From the NCBI RefSeq assembly GCF_000718515.1, contig NZ_JNZS01000002.1, positions 124,001-188,000 on the forward strand: a stretch of DNA of 64,000 bases. Direction: 5' to 3'. The notes beneath the pieces were generated by a model. It did not search any database and was not told the DNA's origin. It worked only from the letters and a program-made list of their open reading frames with translations. Below, piece by piece: positions 47,442 through 57,143 of the stretch (within the stretch, counting starts at the first letter, position 1; each line of letters starts with the position of its first letter). This DNA comes from Micromonospora parva (lineage in GTDB: Bacteria > Actinomycetota > Actinomycetes > Mycobacteriales > Micromonosporaceae). The translations under genes and the position numbers were made by a program.

Positions 47442-47560
47442 CCCACCGTGCCGACGAGGGCGGCGAAACCGGACAGCGGGTCGTAAGCGGGAAACGCCGG
47501 AGAGGGCGGCATCGTGACACATCACAGTAACCACGACAGCACCCACCGCACGGCAGTCCG

Positions 47561-47566
47561 TAGACT
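47561..47566 (+). promoter_or_regulatory. -10 element of disA (leaderless)
   Basis: TAGACT, six bases, then GTG 47573. This favours 47573 over the in-frame GTG 47567 directly after the hexamer. Confidence 0.55.
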
Positions 47567-47572
47567 GTGCCC

Positions 47573-48757
47573 GTGCCGATCGACCGCGATACCACCAAGC
47601 CAGCCGGCGCGCCGCCCCAGGCCCGCACCGGCGCCGTGGGCTCGCCCGCCCGCCCGATCAGCGTGAGCGTGACTGCGGGGGCCGCCGGGAGCGCCGGAGA
47701 TCCGCTGCGGGCCAACCTCGCCCTGATGGCCCCGGGCACCGCCCTGCGCGACGGTCTGGAGCGCATTCTGCGGGGTCGCACGGGTGCGCTCATCGTGCTC
47801 GGCTACGACAAGGTGGTCGAGGGCCTGTGCACCGGCGGCTTCCCGCTGGACGTGGAGTTCTCCGCGACCCGGGTGCGCGAGCTGTGCAAGATGGACGGCG
47901 CCGTTGTGCTCTCCAGCGACGGCACCAGGATCGTCCGGGCCGCCGTGCACCTGATGCCTGACCCGTCCATCCCGACCGAAGAGTCCGGCACCCGGCACCG
48001 CACCGCCGAGCGGGTGGCCCGCCAGACCGGCTATCCGGTCATCTCGGTCAGCCAGTCCATGCGGATCATCAGCCTCTACGTCAACGGTCAACGACACGTG
48101 CTCGACGACTCGGCGGCCATCCTCTCCCGCGCCAACCAGGCGCTCGCCACCCTGGAGCGCTACAAGCTCCGGCTGGATGAGGTCTCCGGCACGCTCTCCG
48201 CCCTGGAGATCGAGGATCTGGTCACCGTGCGGGACGCGGTGGCAGTGGTGCAGCGACTGGAGATGGTCCGCCGGATCGCCGACGAGATCGCCGGCTACGT
48301 GGTGGAGCTGGGCACCGACGGCCGCCTGCTCGCCCTGCAACTCGACGAGCTGATGGCCGGCGTGGACGCCGACCGGACCTTGGTCATCCGGGACTACCTC
48401 CCGGTCGGCCGCAAGTCCCGCACCCTGGACGAGGCTCTTGTCGAGCTGGACCTGCTCGGTGCCACCGAGCTGATCGACCTGGTGTCGGTCGCCAAGGCGA
48501 TCGGCTACCCGGCGGCGTCCGACGCGCTCGACGCCGCGGTCAGTCCGCGCGGCTTCCGACTGCTGGCCAAGGTGCCCCGGCTCCCGGTGGCGGTGGTCGA
48601 CCGCCTGGTGCTGCACTTCGGCAGCCTCCAGCGGCTGCTCGGCGCGACAGTGGAGGACCTGCAAGCCGTCGAAGGGGTCGGCGACGCCCGGGCCCGTGGC
48701 GTCCGTGAAGGGCTGTCCCGGCTCGCCGAGGCATCCATCCTGGAACGCTACGTCTGA
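47573..48757 (+). CDS. disA: DNA integrity scanning protein / diadenylate cyclase DisA
   Basis: A 394-aa octameric enzyme that makes c-di-AMP from two ATP and scans DNA for branched intermediates. After a ~40-aa variable extension, the DAC domain has [20 protein letters not shown], the catalytic [11 protein letters not shown] and the RHR motif in [16 protein letters not shown] helical spine follows, and a C-terminal HhH DNA-binding domain ([32 protein letters not shown]). It lies 131 bp after radA with its own leaderless start. Its stop is six bp from a convergent gene. Confidence 0.97.
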   Translation: MPIDRDTTKPAGAPPQARTGAVGSPARPISVSVTAGAAGSAGDPLRANLALMAPGTALRDGLERILRGRTGALIVLGYDKVVEGLCTGGFPLDVEFSATRVRELCKMDGAVVLSSDGTRIVRAAVHLMPDPSIPTEESGTRHRTAERVARQTGYPVISVSQSMRIISLYVNGQRHVLDDSAAILSRANQALATLERYKLRLDEVSGTLSALEIEDLVTVRDAVAVVQRLEMVRRIADEIAGYVVELGTDGRLLALQLDELMAGVDADRTLVIRDYLPVGRKSRTLDEALVELDLLGATELIDLVSVAKAIGYPAASDALDAAVSPRGFRLLAKVPRLPVAVVDRLVLHFGSLQRLLGATVEDLQAVEGVGDARARGVREGLSRLAEASILERYV

Positions 48758-48763
48758 GCGGGC

Positions 48764-49480
48764 TCAGCCGGCGACGGTCAGCTTCACCGGCTCGCTGAGC
48801 TTCGTGCCGACCCTGGCGAACACCTGGTACGACCCGACCGGCGCGAACGGCCCACCGGCCAGCGCACCGTCGCAGCGGCTGGTGTCCCGCCCGTTCCACG
48901 GCACCTCGTAGGAGCGCACGAAGCCCGGCGTGAAGGTCTGCACGTCCGACCCCTGGACCTTGCCGCAGGTGTCCGACGACCAGACCTTCTCGGCACCGGA
49001 CTTGATGAAGATCTCCTGCAGGTCGGCGCCGACGTTGCGACTGCACGTCCGGTCCGACGTGTTCTTGATCTTCAGTTGCAGCTCGACCACCGCGCCTCGC
49101 TGCACCGAGGTCTGGCTCGCCGACGAGACCACGCTGATCTCCCCGTCGGTGCAGGTGCCGTCGTCCTCCGAACCGGCCGCCGCGCCCAGCGGCGGGGTGT
49201 TGCTGGTGATCGCCGGGCTCGGAGTCGTCGCAGTCGAATCAGCGGGCGCGGGCGGTGACGGAGACCCGGTCTGCGGTGTCAACACCGGCCCGCCGGGATC
49301 AGACGTCGCGGAGGACGTCGCCGACGGGGTGCCTCCCGCCGTCGGCTTCTGACCGCCGGACCGATCCGAACCGGTGCAGGAGTAGAGCAGGACAATCAGG
49401 AACAGAAACCCCGCTCCGAGTACGACGGCGCGACGCCGCCAGTACACGGCGGGTGGCAGGGGGCCGACCGTCAGACGCAT
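48764..49480 (-). CDS. Single-pass membrane protein with extracellular beta domain
   Basis: A 238-aa protein. A short cytosolic N-terminus leads to one membrane helix (AVVLGAGFLFLIVLLYSC), a ~70-aa Pro/Ser/Thr-rich linker and a beta-sandwich domain: GEISVVSSASQTSVQRGAVV, LQLKIKNTSDRTCSRNVGAD, SYEVPWNGRDTSRCDGALAG, GSYQVFARVGTKLSEPVKL. Four Cys in the domain are probably paired. The domain resembles bacterial Ig-like/DUF4232-type modules. ATG 49480 with GGAGGG was used instead of the longer frame. Function unknown. Confidence 0.75.
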   Translation of the reverse strand: MRLTVGPLPPAVYWRRRAVVLGAGFLFLIVLLYSCTGSDRSGGQKPTAGGTPSATSSATSDPGGPVLTPQTGSPSPPAPADSTATTPSPAITSNTPPLGAAAGSEDDGTCTDGEISVVSSASQTSVQRGAVVELQLKIKNTSDRTCSRNVGADLQEIFIKSGAEKVWSSDTCGKVQGSDVQTFTPGFVRSYEVPWNGRDTSRCDGALAGGPFAPVGSYQVFARVGTKLSEPVKLTVAG

Positions 49481-49586
49481 GATGCCCTCCACCGTAGCCG
49501 CGCCGTACCCGGCAGTGCGGCGCGACGCGCCGGAACCGATTCGAGGGCTACGCCCCACCGTCCACTGAGGACGGACGACGCACCGG

Positions 49587-50171
49587 TCACAGGTAGACCT
49601 TGCGCTGATAGATCGCGTGCGCACCGGCCACCCGGTCCAGGAAGAGCAGCCCCGCGCAGTGGTCGATCTCGTGCTGCAACGCCCGAGCCTCGAAGCCGTC
49701 GGTCACCAGCCGGACCGGCTCGCCACTGCCCGGCAGGTCACCCTCCACCACCAGCCGGCTGGCCCGCTTCACGTCACCGGTCAGGTCCGGCACCGACATG
49801 CAGCCCTCCCGGCCCGGCTTCCACCGGGTCGCCTCGACCACCCGCGCGTTGCACAGCACGAACGTGCCGTGCACCGTCACCGCCTTCGGATGCCCGGTCA
49901 CGTCGACAGCGAAGACCCGAGCGCCCACCCCGACCTGCGGTGCGGCCAGCCCGACGCAGCCCGGCGAGACCCGCATCGTGGCCACCAGGTCGGCCGCCAA
50001 CTGGACCGTCTCCGCGGCGGTGGGATCGACCTCGTCCGAGGCCCGGCTCAACACCGCGTGCGGGGCGGATACCACCGGCCGCACCACGCCAGGCACCAAC
50101 AGCGAGTCCGGCGTCCAGTCACCCAGACCGGTGTACGCCTCGACGTCCGGCACGCGCTCCTCGCCCGTCAC
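49587..50171 (-). CDS. def: Peptide deformylase
   Basis: A 194-aa metalloenzyme that removes the formyl group from nascent N-terminal Met. All three motifs are present: GCVGLAAPQVG (motif 1), EGCMSVP (motif 2, with Met in place of the usual Leu) and QHEIDHCAG (motif 3, HExxH metal site). GTG 50171 overlaps the upstream ACT-gene stop (GTGA), so it is translationally coupled. The ~30-aa N-terminal extension is typical of an actinobacterial second deformylase. Another def copy probably exists elsewhere in the genome. Confidence 0.95.
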   Translation of the reverse strand: MTGEERVPDVEAYTGLGDWTPDSLLVPGVVRPVVSAPHAVLSRASDEVDPTAAETVQLAADLVATMRVSPGCVGLAAPQVGVGARVFAVDVTGHPKAVTVHGTFVLCNARVVEATRWKPGREGCMSVPDLTGDVKRASRLVVEGDLPGSGEPVRLVTDGFEARALQHEIDHCAGLLFLDRVAGAHAIYQRKVYL

Positions 50172-50680
50172 AGCAGATCCGGGTCCGCCGGCCGGAGGGT
50201 GACCTCCACGCCCAGCTCGGCAGCCGTCCGGTGTAGCCGGTCAACCAGAGTGTCCGCCACCCCGGCCGGCAACTCGACCTCCGCCAGGACCACGTAGAGC
50301 TCACCGGTCAACCGGGTGCTCAGGTCGGTGACATTCCCCCCGGCGTCCACCAGCACCCGGGTCATCGCCGCGACGATCCCCATCCGGTCCGAACCGTGCA
50401 CCGCCATCACGTACGGCTCACCGGCCGGCGGCACGTCGCCGTCCGGGGTGACCGCGCGTACCGTCGCCAGCAGCTGGCCCTCGGCGGTCAGTGACGCCAG
50501 TGCGGCCTCGACCTCGGCGGCGGCCGGCCCGGTGCAGATGAGGGTCATCGCGAAATGCCCCCGCAGGCGCGTCATCGTGCTGTCGGTGAGGTTCGCGCCC
50601 AGTCGGGCCAGCACCTCCGCGACGTCGGCCACGATGCCCGGCCGGTCCCGACCGATGACGGTGATCGCGAGCTCGTTCAT
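50168..50680 (-). CDS. Tandem ACT-domain protein (glycine-cleavage repressor-like)
   Basis: A 170-aa protein made of two ACT domains: LAITVIGRDRPGIVADVAEV and VMAVHGSDRMGIVAAMTRVL, each opening its domain with the DRPGI or DRMGI loop that binds small ligands. There is no DNA-binding domain, as in E. coli GcvR, which binds its partner activator. GGGGAG is nine bases before ATG 50680. It is coupled to def and divergent from mutY. The ligand is probably an amino acid. Confidence 0.88.
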   Translation of the reverse strand: MNELAITVIGRDRPGIVADVAEVLARLGANLTDSTMTRLRGHFAMTLICTGPAAAEVEAALASLTAEGQLLATVRAVTPDGDVPPAGEPYVMAVHGSDRMGIVAAMTRVLVDAGGNVTDLSTRLTGELYVVLAEVELPAGVADTLVDRLHRTAAELGVEVTLRPADPDLL

Positions 50681-50776
50681 CCGGGCATTCTCCCCCGTCC
50701 GCCGGACGACGATGTGGCACCCCGCCCGAGCCGCCCATCCAACGGGAACGCCGGGCGTGACATCATCGACGACGCC

Positions 50777-51688
50777 ATGACTCAACCCGACTTCGCCACG
50801 GCGGTCAGCCGATGGTTCCAGCAGCACGCCCGGGACCTGCCGTGGCGCGAGCCCGGTGTCACCCCGTGGGCCATCCTGGTCAGCGAGGTCATGCTTCAGC
50901 AGACGCCAGTCGTCCGGGTGGTGCCGGCCTGGGAGGCCTGGCTGGCGCGATGGCCGGAGCCGGCCGCGTTGGCGGCGGACACCCCCGCCGAGGCGATCCG
51001 GATGTGGGGACGCCTCGGCTACCCCCGTCGGGCGGTGCGGCTGCGCGAATGCGCGGTCGCGATCGTCGACCGGCACGCCGGCCAGGTGCCGGACCGGCTG
51101 GAGCACCTGCTGGCACTGCCCGGCGTCGGCACCTACACCGCGCGGGCGGTGGCCGCCTTCGCGTACGGGCAGCGGCACCCGGTGGTCGACACCAATGTAC
51201 GCCGGGTCGTGTGCCGGGCAGTGGCCGGTGAACCGGACGCCGGGCCGGTCACCCGACCCGCCGACCTGGTCGCCACCGAAGAACTGCTCCCACTGGAACC
51301 GGCAGCGGCAGCGCTGGCCAGTGCCGCGTTCATGGAGCTGGGAGCGGTGATCTGCACCGCCCGGTCGCCGCGCTGCACGGCCTGCCCCGTCGAGTCGACC
51401 TGCGCCTGGCGGGCGTCCGGCCAGCAGGCACCGGCGGGGCCGACCCGTCGGCCCCAGCGGTACGCGGGTACCGACAGACAGGTACGCGGCCTGCTGCTCG
51501 GGGTGCTGCGGGACAGCACCGGACCGGTTCCGCACCAGCGGCTGGACCAGGTCTGGACCGACGACGTGCAGCGCGCCCGCGCCCTCGCCGGCCTGGTGCA
51601 GGACGGGCTGGTCGAGCCCGCCGGCACCGACTCCTTCCGCCTGGTCGGTGACGGCCCCTCCCTGCCAACGGCCGACCTCACGACCTGA
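50777..51688 (+). CDS. mutY: A/G-specific adenine glycosylase
   Basis: A 303-aa base-excision repair enzyme that removes adenine opposite 8-oxoguanine. Catalytic Glu37 (SEVMLQQT) and Asp138 (VVDTNVRR) fall at the same numbers as in E. coli MutY. The HhH is LPGVGTYTARAVAAFA. The [4Fe-4S] Cys are 193, 200, 203 and 209 (C-x6-C-x2-C-x5-C). The C-terminal 8-oxoG-recognition domain is short, as in other actinobacteria. ATG 50777 begins the conserved region and has no SD. It lies 96 bp from the divergent ACT gene. Confidence 0.95.
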   Translation: MTQPDFATAVSRWFQQHARDLPWREPGVTPWAILVSEVMLQQTPVVRVVPAWEAWLARWPEPAALAADTPAEAIRMWGRLGYPRRAVRLRECAVAIVDRHAGQVPDRLEHLLALPGVGTYTARAVAAFAYGQRHPVVDTNVRRVVCRAVAGEPDAGPVTRPADLVATEELLPLEPAAAALASAAFMELGAVICTARSPRCTACPVESTCAWRASGQQAPAGPTRRPQRYAGTDRQVRGLLLGVLRDSTGPVPHQRLDQVWTDDVQRARALAGLVQDGLVEPAGTDSFRLVGDGPSLPTADLTT

Positions 51689-51692
51689 CCGT

Positions 51693-51776
51693 CCGCAAGA
51701 TCGTGCTCGATCCTGGAAGTAGTGGTGTCAGGCGCGACGGATGCCACTACATCCTGGATGTTGTGCGATCTTGCGG
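51693..51776. repeat. Dispersed inverted-repeat element, copy 2
   Basis: Imperfect arms at about 51693-51731 and 51738-51776 begin and end with CCGCAAGATCG/CGATCTTGCGG and meet at AGTAGTGG/CCACTA-type inner ends. The segment 51697-51725 is identical to 15689-15717 of copy 1, while the right arm has diverged. It starts four bp after the mutY stop and may also act as its terminator. Confidence 0.85.
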
Positions 51777-51908
51777 GCGGAAGCGCTCCACCGGGACGAG
51801 GCCACCGCCGAGCGGGTGCGACGGGTCGGGCGGGTCGGGCGGTCCTGGAGGGTGGTCGGCCGGGCGGCGGCGGGGTGGCGGGTGTTGTTCGTGCGGGTGG
51901 CGCACGAA

Positions 51909-51946
51909 GGCGGGGCCCCGGTGGCTTGCGCCACCGGGGCCCCGCC
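51909..51946. terminator. Strong bidirectional hairpin between mutY and clpC
   Basis: A perfect 17-bp stem: 51909-51925 (GGCGGGGCCCCGGTGGC) pairs with 51930-51946 around loop TTGC. It ends 14 bp from the clpC stop codon. Confidence 0.85.
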
Positions 51947-51960
51947 CCTTGCCGGTTGTG

Positions 51961-54504
51961 CTACTCGTCCACGCCTGCGGCGGCGGTGCCAGCGGCAGTG
52001 CCACCGAGATCGGCCGGGACGGCGTCCGGAACTTCGACCGGCTTGTCCGAGCCCCGGAAGACGAGCTTGGACTTGTCGATGTCGTCCGGGTCGCCCTCGC
52101 AGTCGACCACCACGATCTGACCGGGGGTCAGCTCGTTGAACAGGATCCGCTCGGAGAGGTTGTCCTCGATGTCGCGCTGGATCGTGCGACGCAGCGGACG
52201 GGCACCGAGCACCGGGTCGAAGCCCTTCGCGGCCAGGTACTTCTTGGCGTTGTCGGTCAGCTCCAGACCCATGTCCTTGTTCCGCAGCTGGCCCTCGATC
52301 CGCTGGATCATGATGTCCACGATCGAGAGGATCTCGGTCTGACGCAGCTGGTGGAAGACGATGGTGTCGTCGATCCGGTTGAGGAACTCAGGCCGGAAGT
52401 GCTGCTTGAGCTCGTCGTTGACCTTCTGCTTCATCCGGTCGTAGTTGGACTCGGAGTCCTCCGACTGCTGGAAGCCCAGCGACACCGCCTTGGCGACGTC
52501 TCGGGTGCCCAGGTTGGTGGTCAGGATGATGACCGTGTTCTTGAAGTCCACGATCCGACCCTGACCGTCGGTGAGCCGACCGTCTTCGAGGATCTGCAGG
52601 AGCGTGTTGAACACGTCCGGGTGGGCCTTCTCGATCTCGTCGAAGAGGACCACCGAGAACGGCCGACGCCGCACCTTCTCGGTCAGCTGCCCGCCCTCGT
52701 CGTAACCGACGTAGCCGGGAGGGGCACCCACGAGCCGGGAGACCGTGTAACGGTCGTGGAACTCGGACATGTCCAGCTGGATGAGGGCGTCCTCGCTGCC
52801 GAAGAGGAACTCGGCGAGCGCCTTGGACAGCTCGGTCTTACCGACACCGGACGGGCCGGCGAAGATGAACGAGCCCGACGGGCGCTTCGGGTCCTTCAGG
52901 CCGGCCCGGGTACGCCGGATCGCCTTCGAGACCGCCTTGACCGCGTCCTCCTGGCCGATGACGCGCTTGTGCAGCTCGTCCTCCATGCGCAGCAGGCGCG
53001 AGGTCTCCTCCTCGGTCAGCTTGTAGACCGGGATGCCGGTCCAGTTGCCGAGCACCTCGGCGATCTGCTCGTCGTCAACCTCGCTGACGACGTCCAGGTC
53101 ACCGGCCTTCCACTCCTTCTCCCGCTGGGCCTTCTGGCCGAGCAGCTGCTTCTCCTTGTCGCGCAGCTGGGCGGCGCGCTCGAAGTCCTGCGCGTCGATC
53201 GCGGACTCCTTGTCGCGACGCACCTGGGCGATGCGCTCGTCGAAGTCACGCAGGTCTGGCGGCGCGGTCATCCGGCGGATCCGCATCCGGGCACCGGCCT
53301 CGTCGATCAGGTCGATCGCCTTGTCCGGCAGGAAGCGGTCGGAGATGTACCGGTCGGCCAGCGTCGCGGCGGCCACGAGCGCCGCGTCGGTGATGCTCAC
53401 CCGGTGGTGGGCCTCGTACCGGTCGCGCAGACCCTTGAGGATCTCGATGGTGTGGGCCAGCGACGGCTCACCCACCTGGATCGGCTGGAACCGGCGCTCG
53501 AGAGCGGCGTCCTTCTCCAGGTGCTTGCGGTACTCGTCGAGGGTGGTGGCACCGATGGTCTGCAGCTCGCCACGGGCCAGCATCGGCTTCAGGATGCTGG
53601 CGGCGTCGATGGCGCCCTCGGCGGCACCCGCACCCACCAGGGTGTGGATCTCGTCGATGAACAGGATGATGTCGCCGCGGGTGCGGATCTCCTTGAGCAC
53701 CTTCTTGAGGCGCTCCTCGAAGTCACCGCGGTAGCGGGAACCCGCGACCAGCGCACCCAGGTCGAGCGTGTAGAGCTGCTTGTCCTTGAGGGTCTCGGGC
53801 ACCTCGCCCTTGATGATCTTCTGGGACAGCCCCTCCACCACAGCGGTCTTACCGACGCCGGGCTCACCGATCAGGACCGGGTTGTTCTTGGTACGGCGGG
53901 AGAGCACCTGCATGACCCGCTCGATTTCCTTCTCGCGCCCGATGACCGGGTCGAGCTTGCCCTCGCGGGCGGCCTGGGTCAGGTTGCGGCCGAACTGGTC
54001 CAGCACCAGGCTGGTCGACGGCGCGGCCTCACCCGGCGCGGCGCCCGCCGCGGCAGGCTCCTTGCCCTGGTAGCCGGAGAGCAGCTGGATCACCTGCTGG
54101 CGGACCCGGTTGAGGTCGGCGCCGAGCTTGACCAGCACCTGGGCGGCGACGCCCTCGCCCTCACGGATCAGCCCGAGCAGGATGTGCTCAGTGCCGATGT
54201 AGTTGTGGCCGAGCTGCAGCGCCTCGCGCAGCGACAGCTCCAGCACCTTCTTCGCCCGCGGCGTGAACGGGATGTGCCCGCTCGGCGCCTGCTGGCCCTG
54301 GCCGATGATCTCCTCGACCTGCTGGCGGACGCCCTCCAGGGAGATGCCGAGGCTCTCCAGGGCCTTAGCCGCGACGCCTTCACCTTCGTGGATCAGGCCC
54401 AGCAGGATGTGTTCCGTACCGATGTAGTTGTGGTTGAGCATCCGGGCCTCTTCTTGGGCCAGGACGACAACCCGTCGCGCTCGGTCGGTGAACCGCTCGA
54501 ACAT
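51961..54504 (-). CDS. clpC: ATP-dependent Clp protease ATP-binding subunit ClpC
   Basis: An 847-aa Hsp100 unfoldase that feeds ClpP. Two N-terminal Clp repeats each carry [15 protein letters not shown]1 has Walker [15 protein letters not shown] and Walker [16 protein letters not shown], a UVR/M-domain covers about residues 420-460, and D2 has [14 protein letters not shown] and [14 protein letters not shown]. The C-terminal part has [17 protein letters not shown]. The last ~30 residues are Ala/Gly-rich. GAGG is near the ATG 54504. A ClgR-like box and DnaA-box-like sequences lie upstream. Confidence 0.97.
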   Translation of the reverse strand: MFERFTDRARRVVVLAQEEARMLNHNYIGTEHILLGLIHEGEGVAAKALESLGISLEGVRQQVEEIIGQGQQAPSGHIPFTPRAKKVLELSLREALQLGHNYIGTEHILLGLIREGEGVAAQVLVKLGADLNRVRQQVIQLLSGYQGKEPAAAGAAPGEAAPSTSLVLDQFGRNLTQAAREGKLDPVIGREKEIERVMQVLSRRTKNNPVLIGEPGVGKTAVVEGLSQKIIKGEVPETLKDKQLYTLDLGALVAGSRYRGDFEERLKKVLKEIRTRGDIILFIDEIHTLVGAGAAEGAIDAASILKPMLARGELQTIGATTLDEYRKHLEKDAALERRFQPIQVGEPSLAHTIEILKGLRDRYEAHHRVSITDAALVAAATLADRYISDRFLPDKAIDLIDEAGARMRIRRMTAPPDLRDFDERIAQVRRDKESAIDAQDFERAAQLRDKEKQLLGQKAQREKEWKAGDLDVVSEVDDEQIAEVLGNWTGIPVYKLTEEETSRLLRMEDELHKRVIGQEDAVKAVSKAIRRTRAGLKDPKRPSGSFIFAGPSGVGKTELSKALAEFLFGSEDALIQLDMSEFHDRYTVSRLVGAPPGYVGYDEGGQLTEKVRRRPFSVVLFDEIEKAHPDVFNTLLQILEDGRLTDGQGRIVDFKNTVIILTTNLGTRDVAKAVSLGFQQSEDSESNYDRMKQKVNDELKQHFRPEFLNRIDDTIVFHQLRQTEILSIVDIMIQRIEGQLRNKDMGLELTDNAKKYLAAKGFDPVLGARPLRRTIQRDIEDNLSERILFNELTPGQIVVVDCEGDPDDIDKSKLVFRGSDKPVEVPDAVPADLGGTAAGTAAAGVDE

Positions 54505-54711
54505 GCCCTCGTGCTCCTCACGTGCCGTGCGCCTTGATGGTCAAGATCTTGGCGGGGCCGGTGCACGAACGTCCAGGACGGGCGTCCGTGCCTCCTTACT
54601 CTATCGTCGCTGACCGACTCAGCTGAGGTCGTGTGTCTCCGGTCTGGGTCAGTTCCACGTCGTTTTGAACAACCGTCCGCGCTCAGGAGGTGTTCCGGTA
54701 GCCCTGTCGCT

Positions 54712-54725
54712 ACGCGCAGAGCGAA
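54712..54725 (-). promoter_or_regulatory. ClgR-like box upstream of clpC
   Basis: ACGCGCAGAGCGAA matches the actinobacterial ClgR pattern WCGCYNANRGCGWW at all but the Y position. On the minus strand, toward clpC, the same stretch reads TTCGC-TCTGC-GCG, close to the Streptomyces form GTTCGC-N5-GCG. It is 208 bp upstream of the clpC start. ClgR activates clp genes in Streptomyces, Corynebacterium and Mycobacterium. Confidence 0.45.
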
Positions 54726-54833
54726 ATCCGACTGGCGCCACCGAAGCCCGATCCGGGGTCCGGAAGCGCTCCCGGAGGCTCCGGGCGGCCGGACCGGCGG
54801 TCGCGACAAGCGTCGCGCCGGACCCTGGGGAGG

Positions 54834-54876
54834 TTGTCCACAGGTTGTGGACAGCTGGTCCACTGGTTGTGGACAA
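54834..54876. promoter_or_regulatory. Cluster of three DnaA-box-like sequences
   Basis: TTGTCCACA at 54834-54842 on the plus strand, and inverted copies TGTGGACAG (54846-54854) and TGTGGACAA (54868-54876), all within 43 bp between lsr2 and clpC. Confidence 0.55.
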
Positions 54877-55087
54877 CGACGGTCGGCTCGAATTGCTTCC
54901 CGGCCCGGACCGGACCCGACGACGCCGCCCCCGAGCGGCCACCGCGACCCCAGCGGCGAAACGGTCACTCACCCCGAACGGGCACACGACGCGACATCCC
55001 GGATACGGCGACGCCGGCCCGGAGAACTCCTCCGGCCCGGCGTCGGTGTCGCCTGCGGTGGCGGCTGGCCACCACGCTGCTGACAGG

Positions 55088-55432
55088 TCAGCGCTTCGCG
55101 TGGAACTCGTCCACGATCTCCTGGGGGATACGACCCCGGTCCGAGATGTCCTTGCCGGCCTTCTTGGCCCACTCCCGGATCGCCTTGTTCTGTTCCCGAT
55201 CGGCGGTCGCGCCACCGCGACCGCGGGCAGCCCGCCCACCGATCACGACACCACCACGGCCGACCTTGGTGCCGGCGCCAACGTACGCGGCAAATGCATC
55301 ACGCAATTTCGCGGCGTTGGCGCTCGACAGGTCGATCTCGTACTGAACGCCGTCGAGGGCGAACTTGACGGTCTCGTCCGCGTCCCCGCCGTCCAGGTCA
55401 TCGACCAGCTTGTGAATGATCTGCTTGGCCAC
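55088..55432 (-). CDS. lsr2: Lsr2 nucleoid-associated protein
   Basis: A 114-aa H-NS-like protein that bridges AT-rich DNA and silences acquired genes. The N-terminal oligomerisation domain is AKQIIHKLVDDLDGGDADET and following. The C-terminal DNA-binding domain has the AT-hook-like RGR in WAKKAGKDISDRGRIPQEI. GTG 55432 was chosen over ATG 55441 because AAGGA is nine bases before the GTG but directly abuts the ATG, and because Lsr2 proteins start (M/V)AKQ. It precedes clpC on the same strand with a 583-bp gap. Confidence 0.95.
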   Translation of the reverse strand: MAKQIIHKLVDDLDGGDADETVKFALDGVQYEIDLSSANAAKLRDAFAAYVGAGTKVGRGGVVIGGRAARGRGGATADREQNKAIREWAKKAGKDISDRGRIPQEIVDEFHAKR

Positions 55433-55545
55433 GTCCCACATTCCTTTCGAGCAGGGCGCTCCTGCTAACTAGAGCACAATAACCCCCGCGCCGCTCGTCG
55501 CGTCAATAGGACCCCGTTACGGCCCGCCGTGAGCTCCGGCCCGGA

Positions 55546-57054
55546 CTACTCCTGGCGGACCAAGGGGAAGAGGATCGTTTCCCGAATTCCGAGGCCGGTC
55601 AGCGCCATCAACAGCCGGTCGATTCCCATTCCCATACCGCCGGCCGGCGGCATTCCATACTCCATCGCCCGAAGAAAGTCCTCATCGAGACGCATCGCCT
55701 CGTCGTCGCCACGGGCGGCCAACTGCGCCTGGGCGACCAGCCGCTCCCGCTGCACGATCGGGTCGACCAGCTCGGAGTACCCGGTGCCCAGCTCGAAGCC
55801 GAGCACGTAGAGGTCCCACTTCTCGGCCAACCCCGGCTCGCTGCGGTGGCCCCGGGTGAGCGGGCTGGTCTCCTCCGGGTAGTCCCGGACGAAGGTGGGC
55901 GCCTCCAGGCCGGGAACGACCAGCTCCTCGAACAACTCCTCGGCCAGCTTGCCCGGGCCCCACTTCGGGTCCACCGCCAATCCGACCTTGTCCGCGTACT
56001 CCACCAGGCGTGAGCGTTCGGTGCGGACCGTGACCTCCTCGCCCAGCGCTTCGGAAAGCACACCGAACAACGTCACGGACCGCCACTCGCCGCCGAGGTC
56101 GAACTCGCGCCCGTCGGCGTGGGTCACCACAGTCGAACCGCTCACCGCGATCGCCGCCTGTTGCACGAGATTACGGGTCAACTCGCCGATCGTGTCGTAG
56201 TCGCCGTACGCCTGGTACGTCTCCAGCATCGCGAACTCCGGCGAGTGCGAAGAGTCGACACCCTCATTACGGAAGTTGCGGTTGATCTCGAAGACGCGGT
56301 CGACGCCGCCGACCACAGCGCGCTTGAGAAACAGTTCGGGAGCGATTCGCAGATACAGATCGGTGTTCAACGCATTGCTGTGGGTCACGAACGGTCGAGC
56401 CGTCGCGCCGCCATGCAGCAGTTGCAACATCGGCGTTTCCACCTCGATGAAGCCCTGCCCGTGCAGTGAATCGCGCAGACTGCGTACGGCGGCGGCCCGG
56501 GTACGCACCATCTCCCGTGCCTGCGGCCGGACAATCAGGTCGACGTAACGCTGCCGGACGCGCGCCTCCTCGGACAGCGGCTTGTGGGCCACCGGCAACG
56601 GTCGCAGCGCCTTCGCCGTCATCTCCCAGTGCTGGGCCAACACCGACAGCTCACCCCGGCGGCTGGTGATCACCTCACCGGTGACGCCGACGTGGTCGCC
56701 GAGGTCGACCAGGCGCTTCCACGCCTCCAGCCGCTCCGGCCCGACCCGGTCCAGCGAGAGCATCGCCTGCAACTCGGTGCCGTCGCCGTCCCGCAGGGTC
56801 GCGAAGCAGAGCTTGCCGGTGTTGCGTACGAAGATCACCCGGCCGGTGACAGCGACCTGGTCGCCGGTCGCGGTGTCGGTCGGCAGGTCGGCGTAGGCCG
56901 CCCGGACCTGCGCCAGGGTGGTGGTGCGGGGGAAGCCGACCGGGTAGGGCTCGACACCCTCGGCGAGCATCCGGTCCCGCTTCTCCCGGCGGACCTTCAT
57001 CTGCTCGGGAAGGTCGTCGGCGGGGTCCACTGGCACGGGGTTCTGCTCGCTCAC
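55546..57054 (-). CDS. lysS: Lysine--tRNA ligase (class II)
   Basis: A 502-aa class IIb synthetase. The N-terminal OB-fold anticodon-binding domain includes [20 protein letters not shown]. Motif 1 is in [20 protein letters not shown], motif 2 is [20 protein letters not shown] and motif 3 is [19 protein letters not shown] 57054 was preferred to GTG 57072 because AGGAAG lies about seven bases upstream of it. The gene precedes lsr2 by 113 bp. lysS-lsr2-clpC order is conserved in actinobacteria. Confidence 0.96.
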   Translation of the reverse strand: MSEQNPVPVDPADDLPEQMKVRREKRDRMLAEGVEPYPVGFPRTTTLAQVRAAYADLPTDTATGDQVAVTGRVIFVRNTGKLCFATLRDGDGTELQAMLSLDRVGPERLEAWKRLVDLGDHVGVTGEVITSRRGELSVLAQHWEMTAKALRPLPVAHKPLSEEARVRQRYVDLIVRPQAREMVRTRAAAVRSLRDSLHGQGFIEVETPMLQLLHGGATARPFVTHSNALNTDLYLRIAPELFLKRAVVGGVDRVFEINRNFRNEGVDSSHSPEFAMLETYQAYGDYDTIGELTRNLVQQAAIAVSGSTVVTHADGREFDLGGEWRSVTLFGVLSEALGEEVTVRTERSRLVEYADKVGLAVDPKWGPGKLAEELFEELVVPGLEAPTFVRDYPEETSPLTRGHRSEPGLAEKWDLYVLGFELGTGYSELVDPIVQRERLVAQAQLAARGDDEAMRLDEDFLRAMEYGMPPAGGMGMGIDRLLMALTGLGIRETILFPLVRQE

Positions 57055-57130
57055 GGCACGCTTCCTCGTCACGATGACTACGGGGGGTCAGGCCCGAGCG
57101 TACTCAAGCGCTCAGGTGGCTGTTACCGGA

Positions 57131-57136
57131 TAACCT
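57131..57136 (+). promoter_or_regulatory. -10 element of the frameshifted methyltransferase gene (leaderless)
   Basis: TAACCT, seven bases, then ATG 57144. Confidence 0.5.
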
Positions 57137-57143
57137 GCCCGTC

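Larger units (their letters stand above)
54505..55087. other. 583-bp gene-free interval upstream of clpC
   Basis: No open frame on either strand looks like protein. The interval contains the presumed clpC promoter and leader, a ClgR-like box and a cluster of DnaA-box-like sequences, annotated separately. Its length is unusual for this compact region. Confidence 0.6.

Noticed and set aside
55433..55441. ATG 55441 as the lsr2 start
   Set aside because: The AAAGGA SD abuts this ATG with no spacing but is nine bases from GTG 55432, which also gives the conserved Lsr2 N-terminus.
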